This document shows, piece by piece, positions 38,401 to 49,926 of a DNA stretch of 64,000 nt. The notes beneath the pieces were generated by a model. It made no database searches and was not told where the DNA came from. It was given only the letters and a program-made list of their open reading frames with translations. The number at the start of each line of letters is the position of its first letter. The first letter of the stretch is position 1. The DNA is from Isoetes taiwanensis (Eukaryota; Streptophyta; Lycopodiopsida; Isoetales; Isoetaceae): the NCBI GenBank assembly GCA_021234155.1, contig JAJEKV010000055.1:2969090-3033089 (forward strand), read 5' to 3'. The position numbers and the translations under genes are program-made.

Positions 38401-39839
38401 ATTGATGATAGGTCGGTGGTGTCCTGTTCTACTCGTTTGTCTGTTGAGGTGTTTGTCGTTGTGCTTCCCCCTCTTGGGTCTGCCTTTTCGGTCCTCCTCT
38501 CCTTATCTGCTTGTGCATTGGCCGGGACCTTGATGTCTTCAAGAAGTTGCGCTTTAGCTCGTCTCAGGCTCGCCCCGCCCTTCCGAAAAGCAACGCCGTG
38601 GTATCCTAGAGTCTAAGAGTCTACTTGAAGGGCTCTCCTACAATATTCTCGGGCTCTATAAGCAAGCAAGATGGCTCGAAGCGGCGGCATTACTAGAGAC
38701 ATATCTATAATCTACAAGTCTATGGACATTAGGACGTGTGGTATGGCATGACATGAGGGTTGTTTTGCAAAGCCCTCATGGTGTTTGAGGTATACTCTAA
38801 GGTCCTAGCAAAGTTGGTTTGGGGGTCCAATCTCTACACATGGAATGACTTGGGCAGCTCTAGGCTCTAGCTCCTTTCTAGGTATCCCCGCAATAGGGAG
38901 GTCAATGTATGCTATATAAGTCAAACTCTATTAGAAGGACACAGACTTAGGTCAAGGTTTATGCCTTTGGCTCGAAAGCAGCAGGTGGTGTACCAACAGT
39001 TTGGACTTGGGTTGCTATGCTAAGGTCTAGATGACTATAACAAAGGGGTGTTCCCGAGCACTTCTACCTAGGAGTAAGGCATCACCGAGCCGAGAGCAAT
39101 ACTTATGAAGCTACTAATGGGGTATGCTTCTATCTACAAACAAACTACAGTTTGGGAAAAGCAATTCAAGGGTTTGAGCGATTTTGGTCATTTTGAGATG
39201 GGGTTTGACATTTCTATCCTAATTTGAGGTCATAAATGGATTCTAGGCTGTCTAACGGTCCTAACGCAACAAATTTCAGCGATTTGGAGCTCTGTAGCTC
39301 AAGTTATGGAGGTTCAAAATTTGGGTCTCACACGTTGCGCCAGACCGATTTTGAGAATGTAGAAATCATCCCTCCGCGCCGACGCGTGAGACATGGGTCC
39401 TAATTGGGCTAGGCTTACTCAATTTAAGTGATCTAAGGCTGTAATTCCACTAAACTCATCGAAAAAGGCAGAATTGACCCCTTACTTGGTCGATTTGGAG
39501 CTGTTTTGGGCATTTTATATGGTCTCACACGTGGCGCCCACCCGATTCCTAAAATTTAGAAATCTGTCCTGGCGCGACGTGTGAGACATCGTCTCAATTT
39601 TGCTCAAAAGCTCCAATTTGACTAAAACAAAAGCTAGAATTCTATAACTTAACTTAATTAAGTAACTTTATACAGTTATAATTTACTCTAAAACACGTTG
39701 TATTAAACAAATTTTATCATTTACGAAATTAATAAGGTTCTCCTTTGATATGATTGGTAAGTGCATATCTTTCTTCATTAGAGTTACTCCCTTGGTGTGT
39801 ACTGTGCGGCTGTTATGTTCTCACGCTTGCGCCCGCATG

Positions 39840-40400
39840 TTTTCTACAGTTTAGAAATCGGCTCTGGCGACGCAGAGACCATCCTATTTGGCTCACTAAT
39901 TTTTTATCGGCTCTGGCGACGCGGTGAGACCATCCTATTTGGCTCACTAATTTTTTTTTAATCGCTACTAATTCACTTTTTACAAAAAGAAATCGGCTCT
40001 GGCGCGACGTGTGAGACCATCCTATTTGGCTCACTAATTTTTTTTTTTTTTTACTGCTACTAATTCACTTTAATCGCTTCTTTAATCAAGCACTAATTCA
40101 CTTTAATCGCTACTAATTCACTTTAATCGCTACTAATTCACTTTAACTTTCTTTAACTGCTACTAATTCACTTTAATCGGCTGGCGCGACGTGTGAGACC
40201 ATCCTATTTGGCTCACTAATTTTTTTTTTTTTTAACTGCTACTAATTCACTTTAACTGCTTCTTTAACTGCTACTAATTCACTTTAACTGCTACTAATTC
40301 ACTTTAATCACTAATTCACTTTTTAACTTTCTTTAATCGCTACTAATTCACTTTAATCGCTACTAATTCACTTTAATCGCTACTAATTCACTTTAATCAC
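39840..40400. repeat. Interspersed short-repeat array in the element leader
   Basis: Four copies of a roughly 45-base unit containing GACCATCCTATTTGGCTCAC followed by a T run lie near 39,878, 39,928, 40,012 and 40,195. They are mixed with about fifteen copies of a 19-20-base unit CTACTAATTCACTTTAATCG or its variant with AACTG. The array sits between the primer-binding site and the rest of the interior. Confidence 0.85.
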
Positions 40401-40523
40401 ATTAGCTTAGCATATACTACAAAAATGAGAAAAAATTTCCCATTTCTCGAGGTTTGAGGATCCTATCAAGTTAGTACTACTGGGAGCATGGTCAGTGCTT
40501 TGCTCTTGGTCTCCAAGAACATT

Positions 40524-40535
40524 GCTCTGATACCA
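40524..40535 (-). other. Primer-binding site of the 11.5-kb element
   Basis: On the element strand TGGTATCAGAGC, the common plant retroelement site complementary to the 3' end of initiator methionine tRNA, begins one base after the 5' LTR end. Confidence 0.9.
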
Positions 40536-40536
40536 C

Positions 40537-42247
40537 TGTGACGTCCCCTACTCGCATACGGTGCCCTCACCGTATACAAACAGGAGTTCATCCCCATACC
40601 AAATCCCATGCTAATACAGGGCCCTCCACATGACACTGCAACCGTGACGGGTTCCAGTGGGAAGAGTGGAAGGGTCATTGCACCCCGTCTCCCTCAGGGC
40701 CTACCTAGCTGCGGAAGCGTAAACATACATGTCAGTAGCACATACATCAACATCATATGACCATCACGAAGGATGGTCCTCCACATATCTGCATAGACAA
40801 AGATCAGCACATCACATAGGGAATCCTACCCAAGGCTCAGACTCAAAGGGATGACTGACGGCTTGGGTCTCCGTGAGTTCATTGCGCATTTAATTCATGG
40901 CAATGGATTTGGCGGGTATATGAACATGGCTTAGGGTTGTCCACTCCATCCGCCCCTCCTGTGCACACTTTGCAGAGTAGGCTGAAAAGTGTTGGGACTC
41001 CTGATCAGAGCCGCGGATGCATAGCCAAGGGGCTATATCCCGGGTTGCATCTCCCCGCCCGGATGGGGCAGGTAGGGATCACTCCCTCCGCAGATCTCCA
41101 TGCCGACTCAAGGTGACTAGAGGGCCACCGCCCGTGATTCACTTTGAACTCAATGGAAGGTCATATTCACCACCTCACGTGTGTGAGCCCATGCCTTGCC
41201 CACACGCTAGCTGGCAAGCCATTAGACCTAGTCACAATGATCCCCAGTAGCACTAACACACCATAGGGATCGCTCAAGAGTCGAACACCTAACCTCCTTA
41301 TAAGCCGGGCCCGCCCCCTTCACCCACAACCGTGTGTGGCTCTTGTGCACAAATGCGATCTATAGTGTGCTAGAGAGGCTAATCTAGGAGCATCTACTAC
41401 CAAGCTTTAGGTCTCTACCCCCCTTCCCAATACAAGGAGTTCATAGAGATACATCATCCATATACTTCCACGAGAGAACTAAAGACTAGATCTAATCTAC
41501 ATCATAGAGTTAGGTTCTTTAGTTAGAATCGCTATCTAGAGATCTAGAGAGGGTCGCTATGGGCAATTTAAGAGGCTAAACCCACCGATTCGATGGCTGA
41601 AATGGGGTTTAGACTACTAAATTGCCTAAATACCTGATCCTTGAGTTCCTTCTCCTGACCTGAGCTCGACCATCCTGCTGAGATGCTCGAATCAAGGGAA
41701 ACTAATGATGCCATTCCCTCAGACAGAGTCTGGGAGGCGGTTTTGACCCTTGGGGCAGCCAAAACAGAGCTCTAAAACCCTAGAAACGAAAATGGGCAAG
41801 TTAGGGTTCTCCTACTTAAATAGACAAGGGGGTTGGCTAGGGTTCCAATTATCCCCTTTAGGCATGTGGGATAATTGGGAAAAAGGGCCCACTTGCCTTT
41901 AAGGGCTAGGTGGCCAAATGTGCCCACATGGAAATGTAATACCCAAATGTGCTCACATGGAAATGTGTGCACATTAATGAATGTGTACATTGGAAAATGT
42001 GCATATTAATTGCACCTATGGGTATGGCCCACTTGGCATCAAGTGGCCACATGGAAATGTGTGCCCACATTAATGTGTACATTGGAAAATGTGCACATTA
42101 ATACTAATGCACATTCTTAGCAAGTTGCCCCCTAGGGGCTACCCACTTGGCTACACGCTGGGCGTGACGTCACGGGGTGGCGTGTCACGCTGGCGATGGC
42201 ATAGCAATATACGCCCCGGGCGATATCATCTCTTTGGAACGTCCGCA
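40537..42247 (-). repeat. Right (5') LTR of the 11.5-kb element
   Basis: Direct repeat of 30,703-32,408; see that entry. It is followed by the GTTT duplicate and then by array spacer. Confidence 0.9.
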
Positions 42248-42251
42248 GTTT

Positions 42252-43640
42252 GCTATTATCATCATATCTAGCTAAAAACACTTTCCAATACAAAATATAT
42301 AGGATAAATTGTAGGTGCATGTTTGTATGGTTTGCATGGTATAGTCTCATTTGCGTAAAACTTGTTCATGTTATCTAATTCTTCTTCTTGTTGTTGATAT
42401 GATTAATAATATTATGTACAGTATATGGCTTGCGGATTTGTTATCTCAATAGAAAATATAGATAATTATGGCAACCCAAACAACCTGTCCACAAAGATCC
42501 CATGTGTATTATGACAAAAATATTTACATAATCTTGTAGAATTGAGAAAATGGTATGCATGCTAGAGAACTGGAACTGGAAAGGCAGAAGTAGAGAAAAC
42601 ATGTCCACAAAGATCACGTGTGCATTATCACAAAAACATTTACATATTCTTGCAAGATTTCAAAAATGGTATGCTAGAGAACTGGAAAGGCAAAAGTATA
42701 GAAAACATGTCCACATAGGTCACCTGTGTATTATCACAAAAAACATTTACGTAATCTTGCAGAACTTCAAAAGTGATATGCATATATCTTTACAAATCCT
42801 CAACTTTACTAGAAAGGTAGAAGTGAGGAAAACTTACACCAAATAGAGATAACTTACACCATTTGCATGCACCGATTTCAAAGGCAACAAAATGCAAATT
42901 ATTGCCCAATTATGTGTGTTGTCTATCATGTAAAAGATCAAAATCGTCTGATAGCTACCATATCTAAGATCTGTGTTGGTGTTTGCTTGGAATTCTATAG
43001 TCAGATGTATAATGGTGGGCAATACTAAAATCTTAAAACTAAAAATGGCTAGCAGAGGATAAAAAAAGAGCACCTCAATAGCAGAAATTTTCTTTCTATA
43101 TGCATGCAGTCAAAAAGCCAGCGAATAATATAATCATTCCTTTCTTTGTATCATGGACTTCTTCATACCACTTTGAAACCCTTAGTTGCAGTGATGTCAA
43201 AGAATCATATGGAAGGGTGCTACTCACTTAATACATCAATCTCTACAATATGAAAACCTTCAAAAAATGAAATGATGGACAACGCAAACTCCAAACCGAT
43301 ATGCTCCCTATAATAAAAGCTGAAAGAAGAAAAGGATTAGGATTTGATGCGTGGGTCGAAGAAAATATTATAAATACCACCCGCAAAAAAAAAACTATTT
43401 GGTGAACAATATACGAAAAATAAACCATGTCTTTGTGGAAAAATAATGAGAGGAAGTTGCAAGATGTTCACTAGTCATAAAGAAAGAGTAACAAGAAACT
43501 TTGAAGATATGTTGCAGCTAAAATGAATAATCCTATAAGACACGAGAGTTGGAATATGAAGAACCATATGATCAAGGGTTGAAAAGATACAAAATAAATT
43601 TCTATTAACAGAAAGGGTTAATTTTTCCCCGACGATCGAT
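42252..43640. repeat. Inter-unit spacer between units 1 and 2, right part
   Basis: The ends match 48,905-49,097 and 49,097-49,560, but about 0.7 kb in the middle (about 42,450-43,170) has no counterpart between units 2 and 3. That middle part holds three tandem units of 105-125 bases (42,489-42,604; 42,605-42,710; 42,711-42,835), each starting CCACAAAGATC or CCACATAGGTC and sharing ATTATCACAAAAACATTTAC. A 98-codon open frame (42,550-42,846) simply follows this repeat and is not taken as a gene. Confidence 0.7.
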
Positions 43641-44087
43641 GACGATCTTTTCAAGAATATGAAACAAATCTTCAAGAATATACGTACCCTAGATTAGATA
43701 TATTCATTTTTTGAAATCAAATACTCTTGTCACTAACAATCTCCAATCAATCCATGCGTTTAGATCCTTGGCAAGGCATCTCGTTCTTCTCTTTTTTGGT
43801 TACAACCATGAAACAAGTACAATTATTGATCATTGGATTTAGCTATTGTAAACTTTCTTAAACTACTAGGGACTAAAAGACAACATAACCCCTTTGAGTA
43901 CAGGAACAAGAGTGAGCTCAAACTAGAACAGTATAGAGAATACTTTATAAGCAAAAAGTTGATATAAAGGAATAAACAAAATTTTATTAACCGCTGTGAC
44001 AATCACAATATCTAGTCCATGCAAATAAGACAATGATAATTACTCTAATATGGTCTCCGTGGACGATAAAGGACAAGTCAATCCTAT

Positions 44088-45352
44088 TTATGGTCCATCT
44101 TGAACAAAGTAACCACTACGCTCGAGTTCACCAATTCGAACAACAATGCCATCTGACTCCCAACTTCGAAGCGGTATGGTGTCGCCATATAGCACCCAAA
44201 TCAAGCCTCCAATGGCCGGAGTAGGATGCTCAAATATATAACCGAATACATTATTGAAAAAGATAAGCTTTTGTGGGAGGTTGGAATGTCCAAGTCCAAA
44301 TTCCCCAAATAATACAGGCTTGCCCAATATAACATGGGCATCATGTTGATGCTCCCTAACCCAATCATGTGCATATTCAAGTTGGCCTTGCAAAGTGCGT
44401 ATCCAATTAAACCACTTTGGATAAAAATGGGCTGAAGCGTAATCAATGTAGGGGCTTCTATTGTGTCTAATGAAATCAATTCCAGGATGCGGATCCTCTC
44501 CATTCACTCTAAGTCGTGAATTAGCAATGTAGAAACCTTCTGCCCCATTAGAAAGCAAATGTTTGGCATCTATAGATTTTATAAAAGATGCCATCTCATT
44601 GGTCCATGCCTCCAATGTATTCCCAGAAGTGTCATTATGACAGCGTGGTTCATTCAAGAGTTCCCAAGAGAAAATAGCGGGCTCTTCGCTATACTTTATG
44701 CCATTGAAACGATTGGTTCTATTTAAGATCATCTGTATATCATTCTTGAAGAAGGCTTTGCCTTCTCATTCGTAAAGAACAAGTCTTCAAGTTTAGAGTC
44801 CACAGGTGTAGATGAGTTCATGGCCCATTGAACATACACAAGCTTGCCACCATAAGCTGGCCAATTGTTACCAAAAGGGATGAGAACCTTAAGACCAAGT
44901 CTTTTGGCCTCTGAGATGACAAAATCAAGGCCTTCCATATTGGTATAGTTGTATTGACCAGGGCTTGTCTGCCAGGCATCCGATGCATTTTGTGCAGAAA
45001 TATTATTCCAGCTATTGGTACGAAATGCGTTAAACCCTCGAGCACGTGCACGCTCCAAAAAAGATGTTATCTCAGGCCAATTGTTTTGATCCAAGGCCAT
45101 GTAGGGTAACCAAAAGGCATTGAATCCATGAACATAATAAGGACGGACCCAATCATCATTGTGCTGTGGAGGAGGATTAGGGCAGGGAAGCGAGGGGCAA
45201 GGGGATGAGAACGGTTATGGTGAAGAAGAACTGAAGGAAGGGAAGCGAAGGGCAGCGGGGTGAGAACGGATATGATGGGTAGCTTAGCATAAAGATAAAG
45301 TAGCAACAAGATATATCAATAAGACAATGGTGCTCATGTTAAAAGAACCCAT
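44088..45352 (-). CDS. MAN: Endo-beta-1,4-mannanase, array unit 2 (GH5)
   Basis: A secreted mannan-degrading enzyme of GH5. It is the best preserved of the three copies, about 420 codons and apparently intronless. The start MGSFNMST at 45,352 gives a signal peptide. The barrel then runs through FNAFRTNSWNN, LGLKVLIPFGNNWPAYGG, WELLNEPRCHND (acid/base Glu codon about 44,649-44,651), IDYASAHFYPKWF and PVLFGEFGLG (nucleophile Glu codon about 44,301-44,303). It ends SGYFVQDGP at 44,088. The frame is interrupted once near 44,745 (one base fewer than units 1 and 3) and again in the N-terminal linker. Like unit 3 it lacks ten residues (VNGIQFTLNG) present in unit 1. Plant mannanase genes usually have several introns, so an intronless copy is unusual. 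Given possible assembly errors it could still be a working gene. Confidence 0.8.
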
Positions 45353-45425
45353 TACGTATATGAAATGAACAGATGAGACGTCTTCCAATCAATAACATAT
45401 GACTGTAGTAGTTCTTTTCTGAGCA

Positions 45426-45433
45426 TTTTTATA
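45426..45433 (-). promoter_or_regulatory. TATA box of unit 2 mannanase
   Basis: TATAAAAA on the minus strand lies about 75 bases upstream of the ATG at 45,352. The same box at a similar distance is kept in unit 1 (13,097-13,104) and unit 3 (52,977-52,984). The copies therefore arose by DNA duplication including promoters, not by retrotransposition of an mRNA. Confidence 0.6.
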
Positions 45434-45464
45434 GCATGCAAACCCTAGGCCTTAAAAGAAAAGA

Positions 45465-45730
45465 TAGGCTTAGTTTGGCCCAACTTAAAATATAGGGAGC
45501 CCATTTTGGATGCGCCATGTTCGACATCTAGCAATAGACTCTTTTCGGCTCAACTTAAAATATGGGAAGTCGATTTTGGATGTGCGGTACTATGTTCCAT
45601 TAGTTTGTTTTTTATTAAGTTCCATTAGTTTTTTTTACAAAGCCTCTTTTAGATGCGACCTAGCAATAGACTTTTTTGGGCTCAAATTTAAAATATGCAA
45701 AGTGGATTTTGGATGGCCATCCCGATTAGT
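45465..45730. repeat. Three degenerate repeats upstream of unit 2 mannanase
   Basis: Three units share the pattern CTCAACTTAAAATATG followed by GATTTTGGATG (near 45,478, 45,548 and 45,670). Two are preceded by CTAGCAATAGAC. The same arrangement is seen at 13,137-13,340 and 53,030-53,280. They could be promoter-linked repeats or decayed transposon ends. Confidence 0.5.
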
Positions 45731-46798
45731 TTTTTCTTTCTTTTTTAAATGCTTTGATTAGGTTTTTGGCCTGACCTCTTCCGCAAACTGTAACATTGTG
45801 AAAATTGGAAAAGGTTGATTTTCTGGAGAGACGGCCGATTTAATGTTACAAATTGGGAAAGGTTGATTTTCTGGAGAGACAGCCGCTTTCGTGCTTTTGT
45901 ATCTATCTCTGAAGATTGAATACTTGAAATTAAATATTCGAAGTCAGTTTTTTTCAATATGTTTGCAAGTTTATATCGGAATGGAGCAATGGCAAATTGA
46001 TTAGGGCTAACTCCAACAGCTTAGCAACAATTTGTGATTTTCGATTGGAACAAGTGAGTTTTCTTGATCGTATTCAGAGTTTCTTTTGGAGCAAGGCTTG
46101 CCACTAGTTTAAATGTAGTATCTCAAACCCTATTCTCTAGAAGCAAAATTAAAGTACAATCGATATAATGAAATTGTCAGTCTAGATGTAGATGCAATTG
46201 CCTTCATTTAGTATGAAGTAGTCGTGATTTATAATGAGATAGTCGTGATTTAGGATGACAAAAAGCAGCAAGTAGTCCACTTGTGTAAGCCGTGGCTTCT
46301 TTGGTTCAATTCTTTTGAAGTGAACTACTTAATCCTTTCCAGCTTAAACTTCTTTTACGATTTAGTATTGTCAAACATATCTAGTATCCCCATGCTCAAC
46401 TTTCAAGCATAAGGTATGGTCTAAAATCTTATCTTCTACAATTTTAGCATTCTCCAGTATACTATGACATGCAGATGACTTTTGATAAATTTGTCATAAT
46501 TTTGTCAATTTTAAGGAATCTTTAAAATATTCCCTCTAAAATGTACTACACCAGAATAAGTCAAAGCTTTGTTTTAAGTAGCCACATGATCATTTTAGTC
46601 TATGTTGAAGTAATATTTAGAGCCCCTCATCCAATGTTCGTATTTTTTTTGGGTAATATTTCTACAAGAATGCTTAACATGCTGACCATTTAACCTTTTT
46701 AATTGATTTCTTCAATCCGTAAAGAATTCCAATATTCAAGCTTATTGCTACACAAAATCGAAAGAATCAATGCAAATTTTCATACGCTTCCTAATTAA
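45731..46798. repeat. Unit 2 copy of the MAN-SLD spacer
   Basis: Counterpart of 24,484-25,604 and 53,285-54,374. A roughly 55-base tandem duplication containing GGTTGATTTTCTGGAGAGAC opens the segment (45,805-45,890). No gene recognised. Confidence 0.8.
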
Positions 46799-47926
46799 AT
46801 TAGCAGCTAGACCAGCCAATGGCATTCACAAACTTCCCACAAAAGGTTCTTGGGAGCTGGTTTGGATAGATCACGTGCTTGTAGAGCCGAAGCTTCTTAA
46901 TGTGCTGATGATCATTACATTGGCTTCCCAAAAAAGCGACTGATTTGTAGGGCGATTGTATTTCTCACAAAGTGGCTCGACAACCTTAGAAATCTTTCTC
47001 GGTTGTGTCGAGGGAGACGAGGAAAGAGGTGATGTTCAATTTGGAATTGGAGACCTCCATGAAACCAAATCCATCCAAATAGGGGAGGATATGTTTAATG
47101 TCCCCCTCACTGTGCACTGAAACCACTCTTTTTTGCCGACCGGTTGGCCTTGATATAATGGAGATGAAAAGTGGTTCAAAATGTAATTGTACATGCTGAA
47201 TACCGATCCATTGCAAAAGCTAATGATCACAAAAAGGAGCCTTTCCCATGTCGAAGGTAAGTAGGAAAGGAGAGATAGAAACCACGTCCAATAAAAACCA
47301 AGTGCCATGATCTGAGCACACGGTTTGATATTCGCTTTTTGATAGTAAAAAAGCACGCTTTGATAGTACAGATTAATTACGCAACTGCCATCACAAAGTA
47401 GAATGTCCGATGCTCGATAGCTTACTAGAGTTTGAGCTAAACCATCAAATTGCATTGTCCTCTTCATAGAAGTAGGAATGCAAAGAAGAAAAGAATTTCA
47501 AGACACCGCAAAGAGTGGTATGTATTGCGGATCGGGTCATACTCCACACTATTGCAAGAAAAATGATGAGCATTATGCTTCCTCTTCCACCATCCAATAT
47601 CAATTCCTCGCCAAACAATTTCCTACTAGTATGCCAATAGAAGTATCTATTTTATAATTTCCAAGCATGCCACAATGTCCGGTCATGACCTATGCATCCC
47701 GCCTTTGTGGACCATACCGTCCCAAGTGAAATAGCACAAGCTGCATGTATCCAGACATTGCTGGAGAAAACAACACCAAAGATGCAAAACAAAAGCAACA
47801 CAAGCATGGCAATCATGATAAAGCAATAGGTGTGCATGGGCACCTTAAATAGTCCAGCCTTCTTTAGGTCTCCCAAAAGTTTTCTATGCTCTGCTGCAAG
47901 AGGTGTTACACTGTAATCTGTTAGTT
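46799..47926 (-). pseudogene. SLD: Sphingolipid delta-8 desaturase, array unit 2, lacking the cytochrome b5 half
   Basis: On the minus strand this begins at the LTDYSVTPLAAEHRKLLGDL block (about 47,870-47,924). A membrane segment around LLLFCIFGVVFSSNVWIHAA follows, then the first histidine box region GHDRTLWHA (damaged), GWWKRKHNAHHFSCNSVEYDP (second box, about 47,530-47,590), TMQFDGLAQTLVSY, LNHFSSPLYQGQP and the third-box region near 47,030. The C-terminus lies near 46,800. Compared with the 477-codon unit 3 gene, everything upstream of LTDY is missing, including the HPGG haem site. The sequence switches there to inter-unit spacer. A GCTGCAAGAGGT sequence occurs on both sides of the switch (47,893 and 47,930). 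The remaining frame is also broken several times. Confidence 0.85.
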
Positions 47927-49926
47927 TATGCTGCAAGAGGTATCGCCAAATGGGTACTCAGATCCAGTGAGTTTAGACACATTTTACTTATGCTGCAATC
48001 ATCCATTTGTTTTGTTTCTTCGATTTTTATGCTAGCTTACATGTTAAGGCACATGATTGTGATGTCCTATTGTAGGTCTGATATTTTATAGAATGCATTC
48101 AGATTTTTTTCCTTAAGTGAGCCATTGATGGCCACCCTCCCTTAGACTTTGCCATGTCTCTGTTCGTGTCGTCCTATCTAATCTCTGTTCGCGCCATAGC
48201 TTATCTTTCATGTATGTTTTTCAAACTTTGCTGGGCCAAATCAATGCCAAGACTATTGGTGAAGCATATAAACGTAACTGCTGGTGAAGCCTATAAGCCT
48301 ACATATGTTATAAATGTTAGTTTGTCCAGGATTTAATGAAGAACTCTTTCACAATCGTAGGTATGTTGCACCATACTGCCCTTTTTACATCTCTATAACC
48401 TCCCTTTCCCTATTCAAGATTTAAGTAATCAACATTGTGCTCAGTAGCAAAAGTAAGCATGCTTCTAACATTGGAACCAAACCTGTAAGTACTCCAGGCA
48501 AACTTCTAAGAATTTTATTCCTAGACTCAAAAATTGGTTGTCTACTGATTATTTGCTAATAAAGGAATGTCGTTTCTAGAAGACGATTGATTTGCCAAAC
48601 TTGGAAGAAATAGTTATTTTTTGTGTTTCAAAAACTGGAGATATCCCAAAGATCTTACTAGAATATGTCGAATAAAACTTGTTTAAGCTTAAAGGAATAG
48701 ATCATGTAATTTTGACATAGTGTCAATATTCCATAATCCTTATAATCCTCATTAGCTAAGGACAATTCTTATAATACTCTTTAGCTAAGGAATATTATTG
48801 GACGGTCAAGAACTCGCATAAAGTAAATAGTACTGTACGTACATATCCGCATGAACATGGTCAGGTCATCTACAACTCAACCGGTGGCAAAAGGTTTGCC
48901 ATTATCATCACATCTAGCTATCAACACTTTCCAATACAAAATATATAGGATAAATTGTAGGTGCATGTTTGTATGGTTTGCATGGTATAGTCTCATTTGC
49001 GTAAAACTTGTTCATGATATCTAATTCTTCTTCTTGTTGTTGATATGATTAATAATATTATGTACAGTATATGGCTTGCGGATTTGTTATCTCAATATGA
49101 AACCCTTAGTTGCAGTGATGTCAAAGAATCATATGGAAGGGTGCTACTCACTTAATACATCAATCTCTACAATATGAAAACCTTCAAAAAATGAAATGAT
49201 GGACAACGCAAACTCCAAACCGATATGCATGTTTCGTTTGTCATTTCCATATAATAAAAGCTGAAAGAAGAAAAGGATTAGGATTTGATGCAGGGTCGAA
49301 GAAAATATTATAAATACCACCCAGACAAAAAAACCTATTTGGTGAACAATATACAGAAAATAAACCATGTCTTTGTGGAAAAATAATGAGAGGAAGTTGC
49401 AAGATGTTCACTAGTCATAAAAAAAGAGTAACAAGAAATTTTGAAGATATGTTGTAGCTAAAATGAATAATCCTATAAGACACGAGAGTTGGAATATGAA
49501 GAACCATATGATCAAGGGTTGAAAAGATACAAAATAAATTTCTATTAACAGAAAGGGTTAATTTTTCCCCGACAATCGATGACGATCTTTTCAAGAATAT
49601 GCAAACAAATCTTCAAGAATATGCAAACCCTAGATTAGATATATTCATTTTTGAAATCAAATACTCTTGTCACTAACAATCTCCAATCAATCCATGCGTT
49701 TAGATCCTTGGCAAGGCATCTCGTTCTTCTCTTTTCTGGTTACAACCATGAAACAAGTACAATTATTGATGATTGGATTTAGCTATTGTAAACTTTCTTA
49801 AACTACTAGGGACTAAAAGACAACATAACCCCTTTGAGTACAGGAACAAGAGTGAGCTCAAACTAGAACAGTATAGAGAATACTCTATAAGCAAAAAGTT
49901 GATATAAAGGAATAAACAAAATTTTA
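47927..49926. repeat. Inter-unit spacer between units 2 and 3 and 3' flank of unit 3 mannanase
   Basis: The first part (47,927-48,896) equals 29,730-30,702. The next part (48,897-49,560) equals 42,252-43,620 minus about 0.7 kb. The last part is the mannanase 3' flank shared with 43,640-44,087. It contains the uninterrupted target of the 11.5-kb LTR element (GGCAAAAGGTTTGCCATTAT at about 48,888). No gene recognised. Confidence 0.8.

Larger units (their letters stand above)
32409..40536. other. Interior of the 11.5-kb LTR element
   Basis: Composition changes along the interior. The AT-rich part (about 32,500-35,000) contains two copies of an AAGGTACYCTTCATYCCTTGC segment (about 32,692 and 32,971), a T run (33,593-33,613) and a short TATC repeat (34,280-34,297). 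A GC-richer part (about 35,080-38,640) has many 60-120-codon frames but no recognisable motif. A third part (38,640-39,800) holds two related copies of a CACACGT(T/G)GCGCCA segment near 39,330 and 39,525. Confidence 0.6.
30703..42247 (-). mobile_element. 11.5-kb LTR element without recognisable genes (LARD-like)
   Basis: A fossil LTR element on the minus strand with two direct LTRs of about 1.7 kb (30,703-32,408 and 40,537-42,247). A primer-binding site complementary to initiator methionine tRNA (TGGTATCAGAGC, 40,524-40,535, one base from the LTR) and a purine-rich tract by the left LTR (AAGGTGGGGAGAA on the element strand, about 32,409-32,421) fix its orientation. GTTT is duplicated at 30,699-30,702 and 42,248-42,251. 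The empty site is readable at about 48,888-48,912. The 8.1-kb interior shows no gag, protease, RT or integrase motif that I can recognise, so it is either a large non-coding derivative or heavily decayed. The LTRs match along their whole length with many small differences, which suggests that it is not very recent. Confidence 0.85.

Noticed and set aside
39840-40400. CRISPR-like array
   Set aside because: The units are interleaved direct repeats without unique spacers of constant length, inside a plant LTR element.
42550-42846. 98-codon open frame
   Set aside because: It is produced by a three-fold tandem repeat of 105-125 bases and has no motif.
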